Below, piece after piece: positions 44,091-55,359 of a stretch of 64,000 nucleotides of DNA. Every line of letters starts with the position of its first letter. Within the stretch, counting starts at the first letter, position 1. A program made the position numbers and the translations under genes. Source of the DNA: Triglochin maritima (Eukaryota; Streptophyta; Magnoliopsida; Alismatales; Juncaginaceae); contig OY821792.1 of NCBI GenBank assembly GCA_963682175.1, positions 10,001 to 74,000 on the forward strand. Reading direction: 5' to 3'. The notes beneath the pieces are model-generated. The model did no database searches, was not told where the DNA came from, and saw only the letters and a list, made by a program, of their open reading frames with translations.

Positions 44091-45767
44091 GAGAGTGAAA
44101 TGTCGAGATATATGAGTAGAAATGAGAGAATGACAAAACGATAATTCGCACGGACGATTTAAGTAATTTTCCAACGACGAATAACAATTCAGTATACAAA
44201 TCCTACCGATCGTACCTATACAATACTTTCACGTCTATCACAGCTATGTATCTTCTTCTCGACTTCTCGTTACGTTTGCCTTTGTCGCTCCATCACCAAC
44301 ACTCTTCTCCAAAAATTAATTGTCATATCTATCTAGTTGATTTCTTTTGTTTTCTTACAAGTTAGTTATGTGCGCTTTAATCAACAACTATAATAAACAG
44401 GCAGTCCCTAAGAATTGTTGTTATATACAATGAGTCAAGAAACTCTTCTTACCCTCCAGAACAGATCTTGGTTTGATTAGTTAATTATGTGACATTGTAT
44501 CCCGATTCATTCTTTTTCGGAGTGTTCTATTCCTTTTCATTTAACAATAAATATGCATGTATGAATGATTAATCACCTTTGACCTTCAAATAGTGATTCT
44601 TAAGTACCTTCGTTGTTTATTTATTTAATTTTTTGGAAAGAAACTGCTTCAAATCTTGCCCACCCAAAACAGCTCAAAACGAACCATCTACGATTCCACG
44701 TAGAGGAATCAATTTTGTTGGTCTTGTGAAGCTCAACGGTACGTTTGCTAGGCCGAAATAACATGGTTTTCAAAACTATGAAGATAATATTCCTCACCAG
44801 TGTCCACTGCCTAGCTAAAGCGCCTGCAATCTGGTAATTTTCCAAAGACGAATCACACCGGAGGATTCCCATCTCTTCAAACTAGCGGATTGGACATTTT
44901 AAATTGAATGATAACTTGAAAATGTATTTTCAGAATAGATGTTGTAAGACCTTTAACTAGTCAAATGCAACCTAATTGTATCCAACTTCGTCAACATCAA
45001 CATTACTTCAAAACCTCAAAAGAGACTCACACATTAAACAAGGTAAGGGATGTAAGATGCACACAACCATACCTTTGTCACCCGTCACACAGAGGCTTCT
45101 GATTGACCCATGATCTGATGCTTAAAGAACTTCCTGGTAATTCACAATAAATAAGAATCGTAGATAGCTTATATGAACCATGTTGATTTAGTCAATGGTA
45201 ACCCAAGAGTCAAAAATAACTTAATCTTTGACTCCATTGGGAACACAGAAATGTATCCAATTTCATAATTCCCGAAAATATGTTGACCTATATCATATGC
45301 TTTAGATATCAAAACATATCTGTTAAAAAGTGAAATGAGATTGCATTCAAAACACCATACTGTATGCAACTAATATTTATCAAGCAATTGACCAAAAAAA
45401 AAATCAACTCAAGCTATGTTAGAGCACAATATGCTGCGCTGAAGCCGAACTGTAATCTTACCAAGTAAAATTAGCAGAAGTTGAGCTACACCCCTACCTC
45501 ATGATAACATGGTAACACTCTGCAATCAATCAACCAGGCTGAAATCATGCAAACCATCAAAGAACATGGAAAAGGCATCACCAAGGCACCGAACAATGAG
45601 CAAAGAGGCAAAGACCTTTCCTTAACCCAATACATGTTTATGCTCTTGATTTGTAATTGAATAAGAACAGCAAAGCTGCAAGTTGCAAGTCAATGGAATA
45701 CAGATTTCTCCCACTCATTCCAGTTGCAGTACAAAAAAGACCACCACAAGGGTAAGTAAAGTAGATT

Positions 45768-46849
45768 CTACCTTCGACCTCGCTCTCGCTCAGTCTCCCA
45801 GCGGTGTTGATAGTCAGAAGAAGAATCATGATCACGTTTTGGTCGCTTCTCATATGTACGACGCTTTTTGTCATCCAGTCGATCTGCCTCAGCTTCAGAC
45901 CTGCTGGAGCGTCTTTCCCTAGTTTGCCTATCTCTATCTGTATTATCATTGTACCTTGTTTCCTTATGAGAATTGTCTGTGTGAGTTGGATGTCCACCGT
46001 GATCCTGGTTTTGAGTGGTAGTCCTACCATCGTCAACATCTTGGTCACTTCTGAGCCTTGACGAGCGTCCATTGTTATGAAATGGAAATGATGTTGGAGA
46101 CCTTTTGGTTTCCCTACTCCTTTCAGAGGTAGGGTGTTGAGATGAAGAAAGGTTTGTTGTTGTTGTTGTTGTTGTCGTCCTATGTGGAGGTGGGTCTTGC
46201 ATGTCATGTTCCCATCTGGAATTCCTCCTCCTATCCTGCACACCAGTGTTTGCATTTCTCTGGAGCATAAAAAAAGTAAAGAATGATTAACAAGTGTTAG
46301 ACAATTATGTGTGTTGTGGATTAGAGTTGAGATCGAAAAGGTTAGAGTGGATTAGGTAACTAACTAGTACCCTACCTCGGGGTCGTGAGAAAACCTGCAT
46401 CCATCTCCTCTATTGCATTCGCCTCTTTGGAAGGCATAGCAGACGCCACGGGCCTCCCGCTTCCTGTTGGCCTCATCTTCATCTTCCTCCTCTTGTTTTT
46501 TCTTGTACTTCCCCACGTGATCGACCCTGACAACCCGGCCAAGGAGCTTGGCCCCATTGAGGTTGTCGACGGCGAGGACAGTGCTCCTCTGATCCTCGTA
46601 GGCAAGGAAAGCGAAGCCCTTGGACTTCCCAGTGCCTTTGTCCCTGACGAGGTTGACATCGACGACCTCGCCGTACTGGGAGAAGACGGCCAAGAGATCA
46701 CCCTCGGTGAGCTGGAAGGGGACACCCCCCACGAAGACGTAGGCCGAGTCCTTGTACTTGGCGTGCCACGATGCCTCGTCCGATATCCCCAAATTCGCCT
46801 CGGTCGAGTTTATCTTCTGGATCCGCTTCACTAGAGTCAGAGGATTCAT
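45768..46849 (-). CDS. RBMX2/Snu17-like splicing factor, RRM + CCCH zinc finger (left-arm copy)
   Basis: Exon 1 46849-46376, intron 116 nt (GTAGGG...TCCAG), exon 2 46259-45768; phase 0, 321 aa. The protein begins MNPLTLVKRIQ and has an RRM at about 34-115 (RNP2-like VFVGGV, RNP1-like KGFAFLAY), then a CX7CX5CX3H finger (CYAFQRGECNRGDGCRFSH, about 136-154), then an Arg/Asp/Ser-rich tail with a run of eight Thr. This matches plant CCCH proteins related to human RBMX2 and yeast Snu17/Ist3, a subunit of the spliceosomal RES complex that binds pre-mRNA. It acts in the nucleus by homology. The protein sequence is identical to the right-arm copy. The start at MNPLTL fits the family; an upstream in-frame ATG lies in the leader. 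Confidence 0.9.
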
Positions 46850-46920
46850 CTTCCTTCTTTCCTGAAATTCGATTCGATCCAATCCAATCAATAATAATAA
46901 CAACAAACAATTTCAGACAC

Positions 46921-46929
46921 AAACCCTAA
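46921..46929 (-). promoter_or_regulatory. Telo-box upstream of left RBMX2-like gene
   Basis: TTAGGGTTT on the gene strand, 72 nt before the ATG. Telo-boxes near the transcription start are common in plant genes of the RNA and translation machinery. Confidence 0.5.
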
Positions 46930-47166
46930 CGGCTAACGATACGAAGAAGATGGATTGGAGAAGAACCAATCCAAGAGTGAATGTCAACCAAGAGTTGTAG
47001 TGGGTATTTTGGGTCATTCTTATTCTTACAACTAATGGTGGACGAAATAATTACCCCTTTCAAATTGGACCAGACCAGACCAGACCAGACCAACTCGTAC
47101 GTCCAGACCCAAGAACGAAGGTCGGATTTTTTATTAATAATATTATTTCTCTCCTCTTTAATCCCC

Positions 47167-47175
47167 TTATATATA
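47167..47175 (-). promoter_or_regulatory. Possible TATA box of left RBMX2-like gene
   Basis: TATATATAA on the gene strand about 320 nt before the ATG, in an AT-rich stretch. The position is plausible if the leader is long or contains an intron. Confidence 0.3.
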
Positions 47176-47549
47176 AAAACTATCGACAACCGCATGCTTT
47201 ACACGGTCTCTCTTCAGAATGCATGGCTAAATAAAAATGAACATTTTTACTTAATGCTAAGGTTAATATGAGATAAGTACATATATATACGACCTAAAAT
47301 TGTAATATGTGGTTTAGTTCGATTAAAATATGACTTTAAAGTGGTTTAATTTGAAGTTCTATAGTCACACACAGGCACACCCACACCCACACCCACACAC
47401 AAAGATACATACATGACAATGAAATTTGTGAGATTCGTCGACACAACTAAAACCAAGAGTCAAGATGAATACGAATGTTTCTTGTAATTACTATACCAGT
47501 GCATACATCTTAAAATTAGAACTTAATTTGTAAAAGAACAAGTGACAAC

Positions 47550-48131
47550 CTAAGAAGCACGGAGACGGACACGGGGATACGACATTTTTCTAAAAAGTAG
47601 GACACGGACACGGAATTAAAATTATAATTAAAAATTATAATATATATAAATAAATAATAATATACTTGTAAAAATAATTACTCATAAATGTTAAATATTC
47701 ATAATAAAATAATATAGGTTGCTTCATGTTGACTCCTCATTGTCCATGACAAAAGTAGTCATTAAGCATATTCTTAAAGGACAACAAACTAATTACTACC
47801 CAATAAAATAATATATTTCAAGGGTTGTATTGAACTTCCTTAACCCAATGGTTTATCTTCTTCTCCTCCTCTATATAAACATTCTGGTACCGAAAAGGAG
47901 GAAGAAAAAAAAGTCAAAAGTCAAAATCGAGACCAAGGAGTGTCCTAGCCGTGTCCGAGGAGTGTTCAAGGAGTGTCCGAGAAGTGCCCACCACTGCGAA
48001 ATGTCAAAACTGCCCCGGACACGTCATCTGACGTGTCCGACACGTGTCCAAGGCGTGTCCGAGGAGTGTCGGTGTCCGACACGGCCACGACTCGGACACG
48101 ACGACCATTCAGAAGTGTTTGTGCTTCCTAG
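47550..48131. mobile_element. hAT-like MITE (left arm)
   Basis: A 582-bp element with imperfect terminal inverted repeats (CTAAGAAGCAC and CTAGGAAGCAC) and an exact 8-bp target duplication GTGACAAC (47542-47549, 48132-48139). Subterminal regions have many copies of GTGTCCGA-like motifs. No coding capacity. The 8-bp duplication fits hAT. Confidence 0.8.
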
Positions 48132-49280
48132 GTGACAACATGATTTGGACATCATTTCTGAAATTTTGTGGAAGTTTTCTATGCTTCATGTCATACTACC
48201 ATATACTCAATGCCCTGTTGAATGAGAATGGTGAATCCAGAAACAAACATATTTCATCACCAAATGATATAGGGAATCTAGTAGTAAGTATTGAAGGTGT
48301 TTTTTTTGAAATGCTAAATATTGAAGATGTTTACTATGTCCCAATTGGATGCTTCTTCTTTTTTTGTCTTCACGATGAGCGAGTTTAAAGTCACGGCCAC
48401 CTGCAATATAAAACACTACACTAAAGCAAAACAATAGGAAAACATCTTTTTTTTTTGAAGATTAGCAAAAAGATATTAGTATGAAAGTTCATGCAATAAA
48501 TTCTTCAAAACTTCACATCAGAAGAATAAGATATCGTATATTTAATTTTTTCGATAGTGAGATTAAAAATGTCCAAAACTGCACCGAAACATAAGGAATT
48601 TTGATCCTTAGATCTTAACACTTTCTACCTAAAAGATGTTGAAGTTGGGTAAAATCCTAAGACCAAATACGTAACCTGCTTAAGCTAGGAACAAATCCTA
48701 TATTTTCCTATACCATAATCAAGTTACTATACTTGTACATGTATATAGAATTAAGAGCAAAGTAATAAAACAATCATGTGCACAAATTCACCACCAAGAA
48801 GGATTAAACAAACCAACTTAAAAGTGCTTACCAGCATGCTTGGATAGGTGATGTGCCTCCAACAAAATGCAATAAAAATGTCATTTAAACCCCCAAATAC
48901 CATGAAAACTAATCATAAAAACACCAAAATTCAGATCTTAATCACGTCGAAAGGTACCCAAATCAGACATAAAAATGCAGCAAATCGCAGGAAAACCCAA
49001 TCCCCTATCACGTCGAAATTACCTGAACTTTGGCTCGTCGCCGGAGAAGGTGTGGTGGTCGTCGCGGAGATTTGGCGCTGGAGAAGATGTGATGGAATCC
49101 GGAGTGAAAAGGGGCGAGAGGTGTTGAGAATCTCGAGTCGAGACTTGATTCCGTTGGATTTCTGAGTTAAAAGGTGTGAGAGAGCTGGGGAAAGTGATTC
49201 TGATTTTTCTTTTTCATAATTCTCACTAAACAAACCCCCTGAATCACATCATTAGTTTCTCTTTTCCTGTTTTTTTATAC

Positions 49281-49460
49281 ATGGGCGAGTCTTGACATCT
49301 TTTTCAAAACAAGGTATTAATATTTATCGTTCGCGGTACATGTTTACCGCGTCAATTACAATTTTACCATGGGCGAGTCTTGACATGTTTACCGCAACAT
49401 GGGCGAGTCTTGACATGTATACCGGTACATGGGCGAGTCTTGACATGTTTACCGCGTCAA
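49281..49460 (+). repeat. Short tandem repeat, about 30-bp unit
   Basis: ATGGGCGAGTCTTGACATG recurs at about 49281, 49370, 49399 and 49429 (the first is imperfect at the end), with TTTACCGCGTCAATTAC between some units. It lies upstream of an ATG at 49567. Confidence 0.75.
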
Positions 49461-49643
49461 TTACCATTTTACCATTCACTTTCTATTTAATACATATTTT
49501 CTCTCGTCTCTTAAAAAATATTCTTCTCTCAGTTTCTCTCACTCTACCAGTACGAACACCAAGGGAATGTCTGGCAAACCGTCTAAATCTGACACGGTAA
49601 GTCCCAAATCTATATTTTTTTCAACCGGAGCGTCTACAAAAAA

Positions 49644-50197
49644 ATGCCCCCTATGGGGGAGGCATATGGCTATGACACCCCCATGACAACTGTGGATTTC
49701 GATGTGTTACAGATGTTTTTCCATGGTGGTGAAGACGATTGGTTATATGCATGTTGTGTGATTTTTAATAAGATAGCGACGCATCCCATTTATGAGCACG
49801 TTTATTATGACGGTGTGGTACAAGTTAGTCGGCGAATTGATTGGGGTGGAGGATGTTGTGGCGAGGATCACTATGTGAAGATTATTTGCGACTTGTTCCC
49901 GATTGCCAACTTTTACAAGTTTGCAGTTATGTGCTTCGAGTTGGAGATAATGGTTCGTTGTACTCGTGCCTTACAATACAACCTTGGGAAAATCTGTTTA
50001 CCATGATGAAGTCATGTAAAGAGTTGATCATTGCTCATTTAGAGAGTTACAAACATTACATTCACTTAGAATTATCTAAGGGATTCCCAGTACCCCCTAT
50101 ACCGACCATGTGGTTTCAAATTCAAGATGATAGTGTTGTTGGATGTGAGCTGCAATACGAACAGAGGAGAGCCTATTGGGAGCAATTACGTAGTTGA
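49644..50197 (+). pseudogene. Unrecognised reading frame, probably frameshifted
   Basis: Frame 1 (49644-50006) starts MPPMGEAYGYD. Frame 2 overlaps and continues to 50197, ending in EQRRAYWEQLRS. The natural-looking protein seems to pass from frame 1 to frame 2 near 49945, which would give about 184 residues. I do not recognise it. It could be an exon or remnant of a DNA transposon accessory protein, but there is no diagnostic motif. It lies in the spacer between the inverted arms. Confidence 0.3.
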
Positions 50198-50418
50198 TAT
50201 TGATTGTAACGGGTAATTTGTAATGGCTTGGTTATTTGATTTCTTATGTGTAATTTGTTCGTACATTATATTGTGCTACTTTCTTTCTTTATCAGATTTC
50301 AAGTTTCAAATGCAATTATATGTAGGAAGTAAGGAAAAGATATTTGTCATAAGTAATAAGAATACAACAAATAAACAAATACAAATATTAGAGTAAACAT
50401 GGTACAAGTCAACTACAA

Positions 50419-50581
50419 CTACGTCTCATCCTCCGAATCACGGTCAGAAATGCATAACTGCATGTTCCACGTGTATATGAATCCCTCCCACTCTGCACAC
50501 GCAGCTCTCATCTCGTTGTTCGGCATCAGGTCTCTATTATCCAAGAACGGTTGCGCAATCTGTATCGATGTTCTCATCCAC
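50419..50581 (-). pseudogene. Possible 3'-terminal exon of a truncated gene
   Basis: On the minus strand a splice acceptor (TTATATACAG) is followed by 54 open codons ending in DSEDET and TAG. The upstream part of any such gene would extend into the right arm boundary, where nothing matching is seen, so the duplication breakpoint may have cut it. Function unknown. Confidence 0.25.
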
Positions 50582-50772
50582 TGTATATAAGAGCAAAATA
50601 AACATCAATTAACAATAAAAACAAAATATACATTAATAATACAAATTGATTAATAAGTTTATGGTAGTATGACATGAAGCATTCAACAAGGCATTGAGTA
50701 TATGGTAGTATGACATGAAGCATAGAAAACTTCCACAAAATTTCAGAAATGATGTCCAAATCATGTTGTCAC

Positions 50773-51355
50773 CTAGGAAGCACAAACACTTCTGAATGGT
50801 CGTCGTGTCCGAGTCGTGGCCGTGTCGGACACCGACACTCCTCGGACACGCCTTGGACACGTGTCGGACACGTCAGATGACGTGTCCGGGGCAGTTTTGA
50901 CATTTCGCAGTGGTGGGCACTCCTCGGACACTCCTTGAACACTCCTCAGACACGGCTAGGACACTCCTTGGTCTCGATTTTGACTTTTGACTTTTTTTTC
51001 TTCCTCCTTTTCGGTACCGGAATGTTTATATAGAGGAGGAGAAGAAGATAAACCATTGGGTTAAGGAAGTTCAATACAACCCTTGAAATATATTATTTTA
51101 TTGGGTAGTAATTAGTTTGTTGTCCTTTAAGAATATGCTTAATGACTACTTTTGTCATGGACAATGAGGAGTCAACATGAAGCAACGTATATTATTTTAT
51201 TATGAATATTTAACATTTATGAGTAATTATTTTTTACAAGTATATTATTATTTATTTATATATATTATAATTTTTAATTATAATTTTAATGCCGTGTCCG
51301 TGTCCTACTTTTTAGAAAAATGTCGTATCCCCGTGTCCGTCTCCGTGTTTCTTAG
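50773..51355. mobile_element. hAT-like MITE (right arm)
   Basis: Mirror copy of the left-arm MITE, flanked by GTTGTCAC (the complement of GTGACAAC) at 50765-50772 and 51356-51363. Present in both arms at the same place, so it predates the duplication. Confidence 0.8.
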
Positions 51356-51737
51356 GTTGTCACTTGTTCTTTTACAAATTAAGTTCTAATTTTAAGATGT
51401 ATGCACTGGTATAGTAATTACAAGAAACATTCGTATTCATCTTGACTCTTGGTTTTAGCTGTGTCGACGAATCTCACAAATTTCATTGTCATGTATGTAT
51501 CTTTGTGTGTGTGTGTGGGTGTGGGTGTGGGTGTGGGTGTGAGTGTGACTATAGAACTTCAAATTAAACCACTTTAAAGTCATATTTTAATCGAACTAAA
51601 CCACATATTACAATTTTAGGTGGTATATATATGTACTTATCTCATATTAACCTTAGCATTAAGTAAAAATGTTCATTTTTATTTAGCCATGCATTCTGAA
51701 GAGAGACCGTGTAAAGCATGCGGTTGTCGATAGTTTT

Positions 51738-51746
51738 TATATATAA
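51738..51746 (+). promoter_or_regulatory. Possible TATA box of right RBMX2-like gene
   Basis: TATATATAA, mirror of 47167-47175, about 320 nt before the ATG. Confidence 0.3.
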
Positions 51747-51983
51747 GGGGATTAAAGAGGAGAGAAATAATATTATTAATAAAAAATCCGACCTTCGTTC
51801 TTGGGTCTGGACGTACGAGTTGGTCTGGTCTGGTCTGGTCTGGTCCAATTTGAAAGGGGTAATTATTTCGTCCACCATTAGTTGTAAGAATAAGAATGAC
51901 CCAAAATACCCACTACAACTCTTGGTTGACATTCACTCTTGGATTGGTTCTTCTCCAATCCATCTTCTTCGTATCGTTAGCCG

Positions 51984-51992
51984 TTAGGGTTT
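51984..51992 (+). promoter_or_regulatory. Telo-box upstream of right RBMX2-like gene
   Basis: TTAGGGTTT, 72 nt before the ATG; mirror of 46921-46929. Confidence 0.5.
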
Positions 51993-52063
51993 GTGTCTGA
52001 AATTGTTTGTTGTTATTATTATTGATTGGATTGGATCGAATCGAATTTCAGGAAAGAAGGAAG

Positions 52064-53145
52064 ATGAATCCTCTGACTCTAGTGAAGCGGATCCAGAAGA
52101 TAAACTCGACCGAGGCGAATTTGGGGATATCGGACGAGGCATCGTGGCACGCCAAGTACAAGGACTCGGCCTACGTCTTCGTGGGGGGTGTCCCCTTCCA
52201 GCTCACCGAGGGTGATCTCTTGGCCGTCTTCTCCCAGTACGGCGAGGTCGTCGATGTCAACCTCGTCAGGGACAAAGGCACTGGGAAGTCCAAGGGCTTC
52301 GCTTTCCTTGCCTACGAGGATCAGAGGAGCACTGTCCTCGCCGTCGACAACCTCAATGGGGCCAAGCTCCTTGGCCGGGTTGTCAGGGTCGATCACGTGG
52401 GGAAGTACAAGAAAAAACAAGAGGAGGAAGATGAAGATGAGGCCAACAGGAAGCGGGAGGCCCGTGGCGTCTGCTATGCCTTCCAAAGAGGCGAATGCAA
52501 TAGAGGAGATGGATGCAGGTTTTCTCACGACCCCGAGGTAGGGTACTAGTTAGTTACCTAATCCACTCTAACCTTTTCGATCTCAACTCTAATCCACAAC
52601 ACACATAATTGTCTAACACTTGTTAATCATTCTTTACTTTTTTTATGCTCCAGAGAAATGCAAACACTGGTGTGCAGGATAGGAGGAGGAATTCCAGATG
52701 GGAACATGACATGCAAGACCCACCTCCACATAGGACGACAACAACAACAACAACAACAAACCTTTCTTCATCTCAACACCCTACCTCTGAAAGGAGTAGG
52801 GAAACCAAAAGGTCTCCAACATCATTTCCATTTCATAACAATGGACGCTCGTCAAGGCTCAGAAGTGACCAAGATGTTGACGATGGTAGGACTACCACTC
52901 AAAACCAGGATCACGGTGGACATCCAACTCACACAGACAATTCTCATAAGGAAACAAGGTACAATGATAATACAGATAGAGATAGGCAAACTAGGGAAAG
53001 ACGCTCCAGCAGGTCTGAAGCTGAGGCAGATCGACTGGATGACAAAAAGCGTCGTACATATGAGAAGCGACCAAAACGTGATCATGATTCTTCTTCTGAC
53101 TATCAACACCGCTGGGAGACTGAGCGAGAGCGAGGTCGAAGGTAG
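52064..53145 (+). CDS. RBMX2/Snu17-like splicing factor, RRM + CCCH zinc finger (right-arm copy)
   Basis: Exon 1 52064-52537 (158 codons), intron 52538-52653 (GTAGGG...CTCCAG), exon 2 52654-53145; phase 0 junction after Glu (HDPE|RNAN). The 321-residue product is identical to the left-arm copy. The RRM and CCCH finger match plant relatives of RBMX2 and yeast Snu17, which bridges the RES complex to pre-mRNA in the activated spliceosome. The basic, Ser/Asp-rich tail is typical of nuclear splicing proteins. Both copies have intact splice sites, leader and telo-box, so both could be expressed. Which copy is ancestral cannot be told from identity alone; the right copy is next to unique sequence and the left copy is next to telomere-like repeats. 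Confidence 0.92.
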
Positions 53146-54973
53146 AATCTACTTTACTTACCCTTGTGGTGGTCTTTTTTGTACTGCAACTGGAATGAGT
53201 GGGAGAAATCTGTATTCCATTAATTTGCAACTTGCAGCTTTGCTGTTCTTATTCAATTACAAATCAAGAGCATAAACATGTATTGGGTTAAGGAAAGGTC
53301 TTTGCCTCTTTGCTCATTGTTCGGTGCGTTGGTGATGCCTTTTCCATGTTCTTTGATGGTTTGCATGATTTCAGCATGGTTGATTGATTGCAGAGTGTTA
53401 CCATGTTATCATGAGGTAGGGGTGTCGCTCAACTTCTGCTAATTTTACTTGGTAAGATTACAGTTCGGCTTCAGCGCAGCATATTGTGCTCTAACATAGC
53501 TTGAGTTGATTTTTTTTTGGTCAATTGCTTGATAAATATTAGTTGCATACAGTATGGTGTTTTGAATGCAATCTCATTTCACTTTTTAACAGATATGTTT
53601 TGATATCTAAAGCATATGATATAGGTCAAAATATTTTCGGGAATTATGAAATTGGATACATTTCTGTGTTCCCAATGGAGTCAAAGATTAAGTTATTTTT
53701 GACTCTTGGGTTACCATTGACTAAATCAACATGGTTCATATAAGCTATCTACGATTCTTATTTATTGTGAATTACCAGGAAGTTCTTTAAGCATCAGATC
53801 ATGGGTCAATCAGAAGCCTCTGTGTGACGGGTGACAAAGGTATGGTTGTGTGCATCTTACATCCCTTACCTTGTTTAATGTGTGAGTCTCTTTTGAGGTT
53901 TTGAAGTAATGTTGATGTTGACGAAGTTGGATACAATTAGGTTGCATTTGACTAGTTAAAGGTCTTACAACATCTATTCTGAAAATACATTTTCAAGTTA
54001 TCATTCAATTTAAAATGTCCAATCCGCTAGTTTGAAGAGATGGGAATCCTCCGGTGTGATTCGTCTTTGGAAAATTACCAGATTGCAGGCGCTTTAGCTA
54101 GGCAGTGGACATTGGTGAGGAATATTATCTTCAAAGTTTTGAAAACCATGTTATTTCGGCCTAGCAAACGTACCGTTGAGCTTCACAAGACCAACAAAAT
54201 TGATTCCTCTACGTGGAATCGTAGATGGTTCGTTTTGAGCTGTTTTGGGTGGGCAAGATTTGAAGCAGTTTCTTTCCAAAAAATTAAATAAATAAACAAC
54301 GAAGGTACTTAAGAATCACTATTTGAAGGTCAAAGGTGATTAATCATTCATACATGCATATTTATTGTTAAATGAAAAGGAATAGAACACTCCGAAAAAG
54401 AATGAATCGGGATACAATTTCACATAATTAACTAATCAAACCAAGATCTGTTCCGGAGGGTAAGAAGAGTTTCTTGACTCATTGTATATAACAACAATTC
54501 TTAGGGGCTGCCTGTTTATTATAGTTGTTGATTAAAGCGCACATAACTAACTTGTAAGAAAACAAAAGAAATCAACTAGATAGATATGACAATTGATTTT
54601 TGGAGAAGAGTGTTGGTGATGGAGCGACAAAGGCAAACGTAACGAGAAGTCGAGAAGAAGATACGTAGCTGTGATAGACGTGAAAGTATTGTATAGGTAC
54701 GATCGGTAGGATTTGTATACTGAATTGTTATTCGTCGTTGGAAAATTACTTAAATCGTCCGTGCGAATTATCGTTTTGTCATTCTCTCATTTCTACTCAT
54801 ATATCTCGACATTTAACTATGCTACCACCACTATTTCTTCATCTTTCTCTCATAATCATAAAAAAACAATATTTTGGAAATGAGCCAACGGACGGCTAGA
54901 CGTACTCGAATTTGGTAAAATATTCAACTTCTTTTTAATAAAATAAATAAAATTAGGAGACGTCTGCCGGAGC

Positions 54974-55001
<28 letters not shown>
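54974..55001. repeat. Homopolymer run of 28 G
   Basis: 28 consecutive G between GGAGC and TTACACAGACG in otherwise AT-rich DNA. It may be real or an assembly or consensus artefact. Confidence 0.8.
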
Positions 55002-55004
<3 letters not shown>

Positions 55005-55359
55005 CACAGACGCCTGACCCAAATTGTTTTTGCTGGGCTTACTTCACCGAATTCAGACGCTTCCCCAGACATTTTCGTGGTGTTAGTACTGGAAAAATGA
55101 GGAAAACGTAGACATAAACTTATTTTAAGAGACCAGCCGAAATGAATATTAAATGAATTGTGAAGTGTAAAATGGTAATTATTGGGGGCGATTTAAGTAA
55201 TTTTCTGACGACGAATATTAGTTTCCTTTGTATAGGTCCAACCAATTAATGATTGACATTTGACAAATGTATTTTTTTAATGCTTAGATAGGTTTTGCAC
55301 TTCCATCTACGTAAAACTACATGAGTGTTCAAATTGTTATGAAATGTAAAGACATGAAG

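Larger units (their letters stand above)
44098..48225. repeat. Left arm of large inverted duplication
   Basis: Reverse complement of 50678-54814; paired coordinates sum to about 98,913 over most of the arm. Arms carry scattered single-base differences and small indels (about 1% or less by eye). Contents are an RBMX2-like gene, a hAT-like MITE and non-coding sequence. The rest (44098-45767, 46930-47541) has no gene I can support. Confidence 0.95.
48226..50677. other. Spacer of the inverted duplication
   Basis: 2.45 kb of single-copy sequence between the arms. 48226-49280 has no gene I can support. 49281-49600 has a short tandem repeat and a CT-rich leader-like stretch. 49644-50197 has an unrecognised reading frame. 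50419-50581 may be a terminal exon on the minus strand. Next to the right junction a 22-bp stretch (TATGGTAGTATGACATGAAGC) is duplicated. Confidence 0.85.
50678..54814. repeat. Right arm of large inverted duplication
   Basis: Reverse complement of 44098-48225. Its outer end (54814) abuts unique sequence with no telomere-like repeat, unlike the left arm. The arm region 53146-54814 has only short open frames, mirrored in the left arm. Confidence 0.95.

Noticed and set aside
43970..44100. Telomere-telomere fusion site
   Set aside because: End-to-end fusion gives TTTAGGG followed by CCCTAAA on one strand; here the order is reversed.
44621..44872. 83-codon open frame present in both arms of the inverted duplication (also 54040-54291)
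   Set aside because: Conservation is explained by the recent duplication; no domain, no clear promoter, and arm differences within it change residues.
44098..54814. Assembly artefact as the explanation for the inverted duplication
   Set aside because: Scattered base differences and small indels between arms, including in the MITE and flanks, argue for two real copies; not fully excluded without reads.
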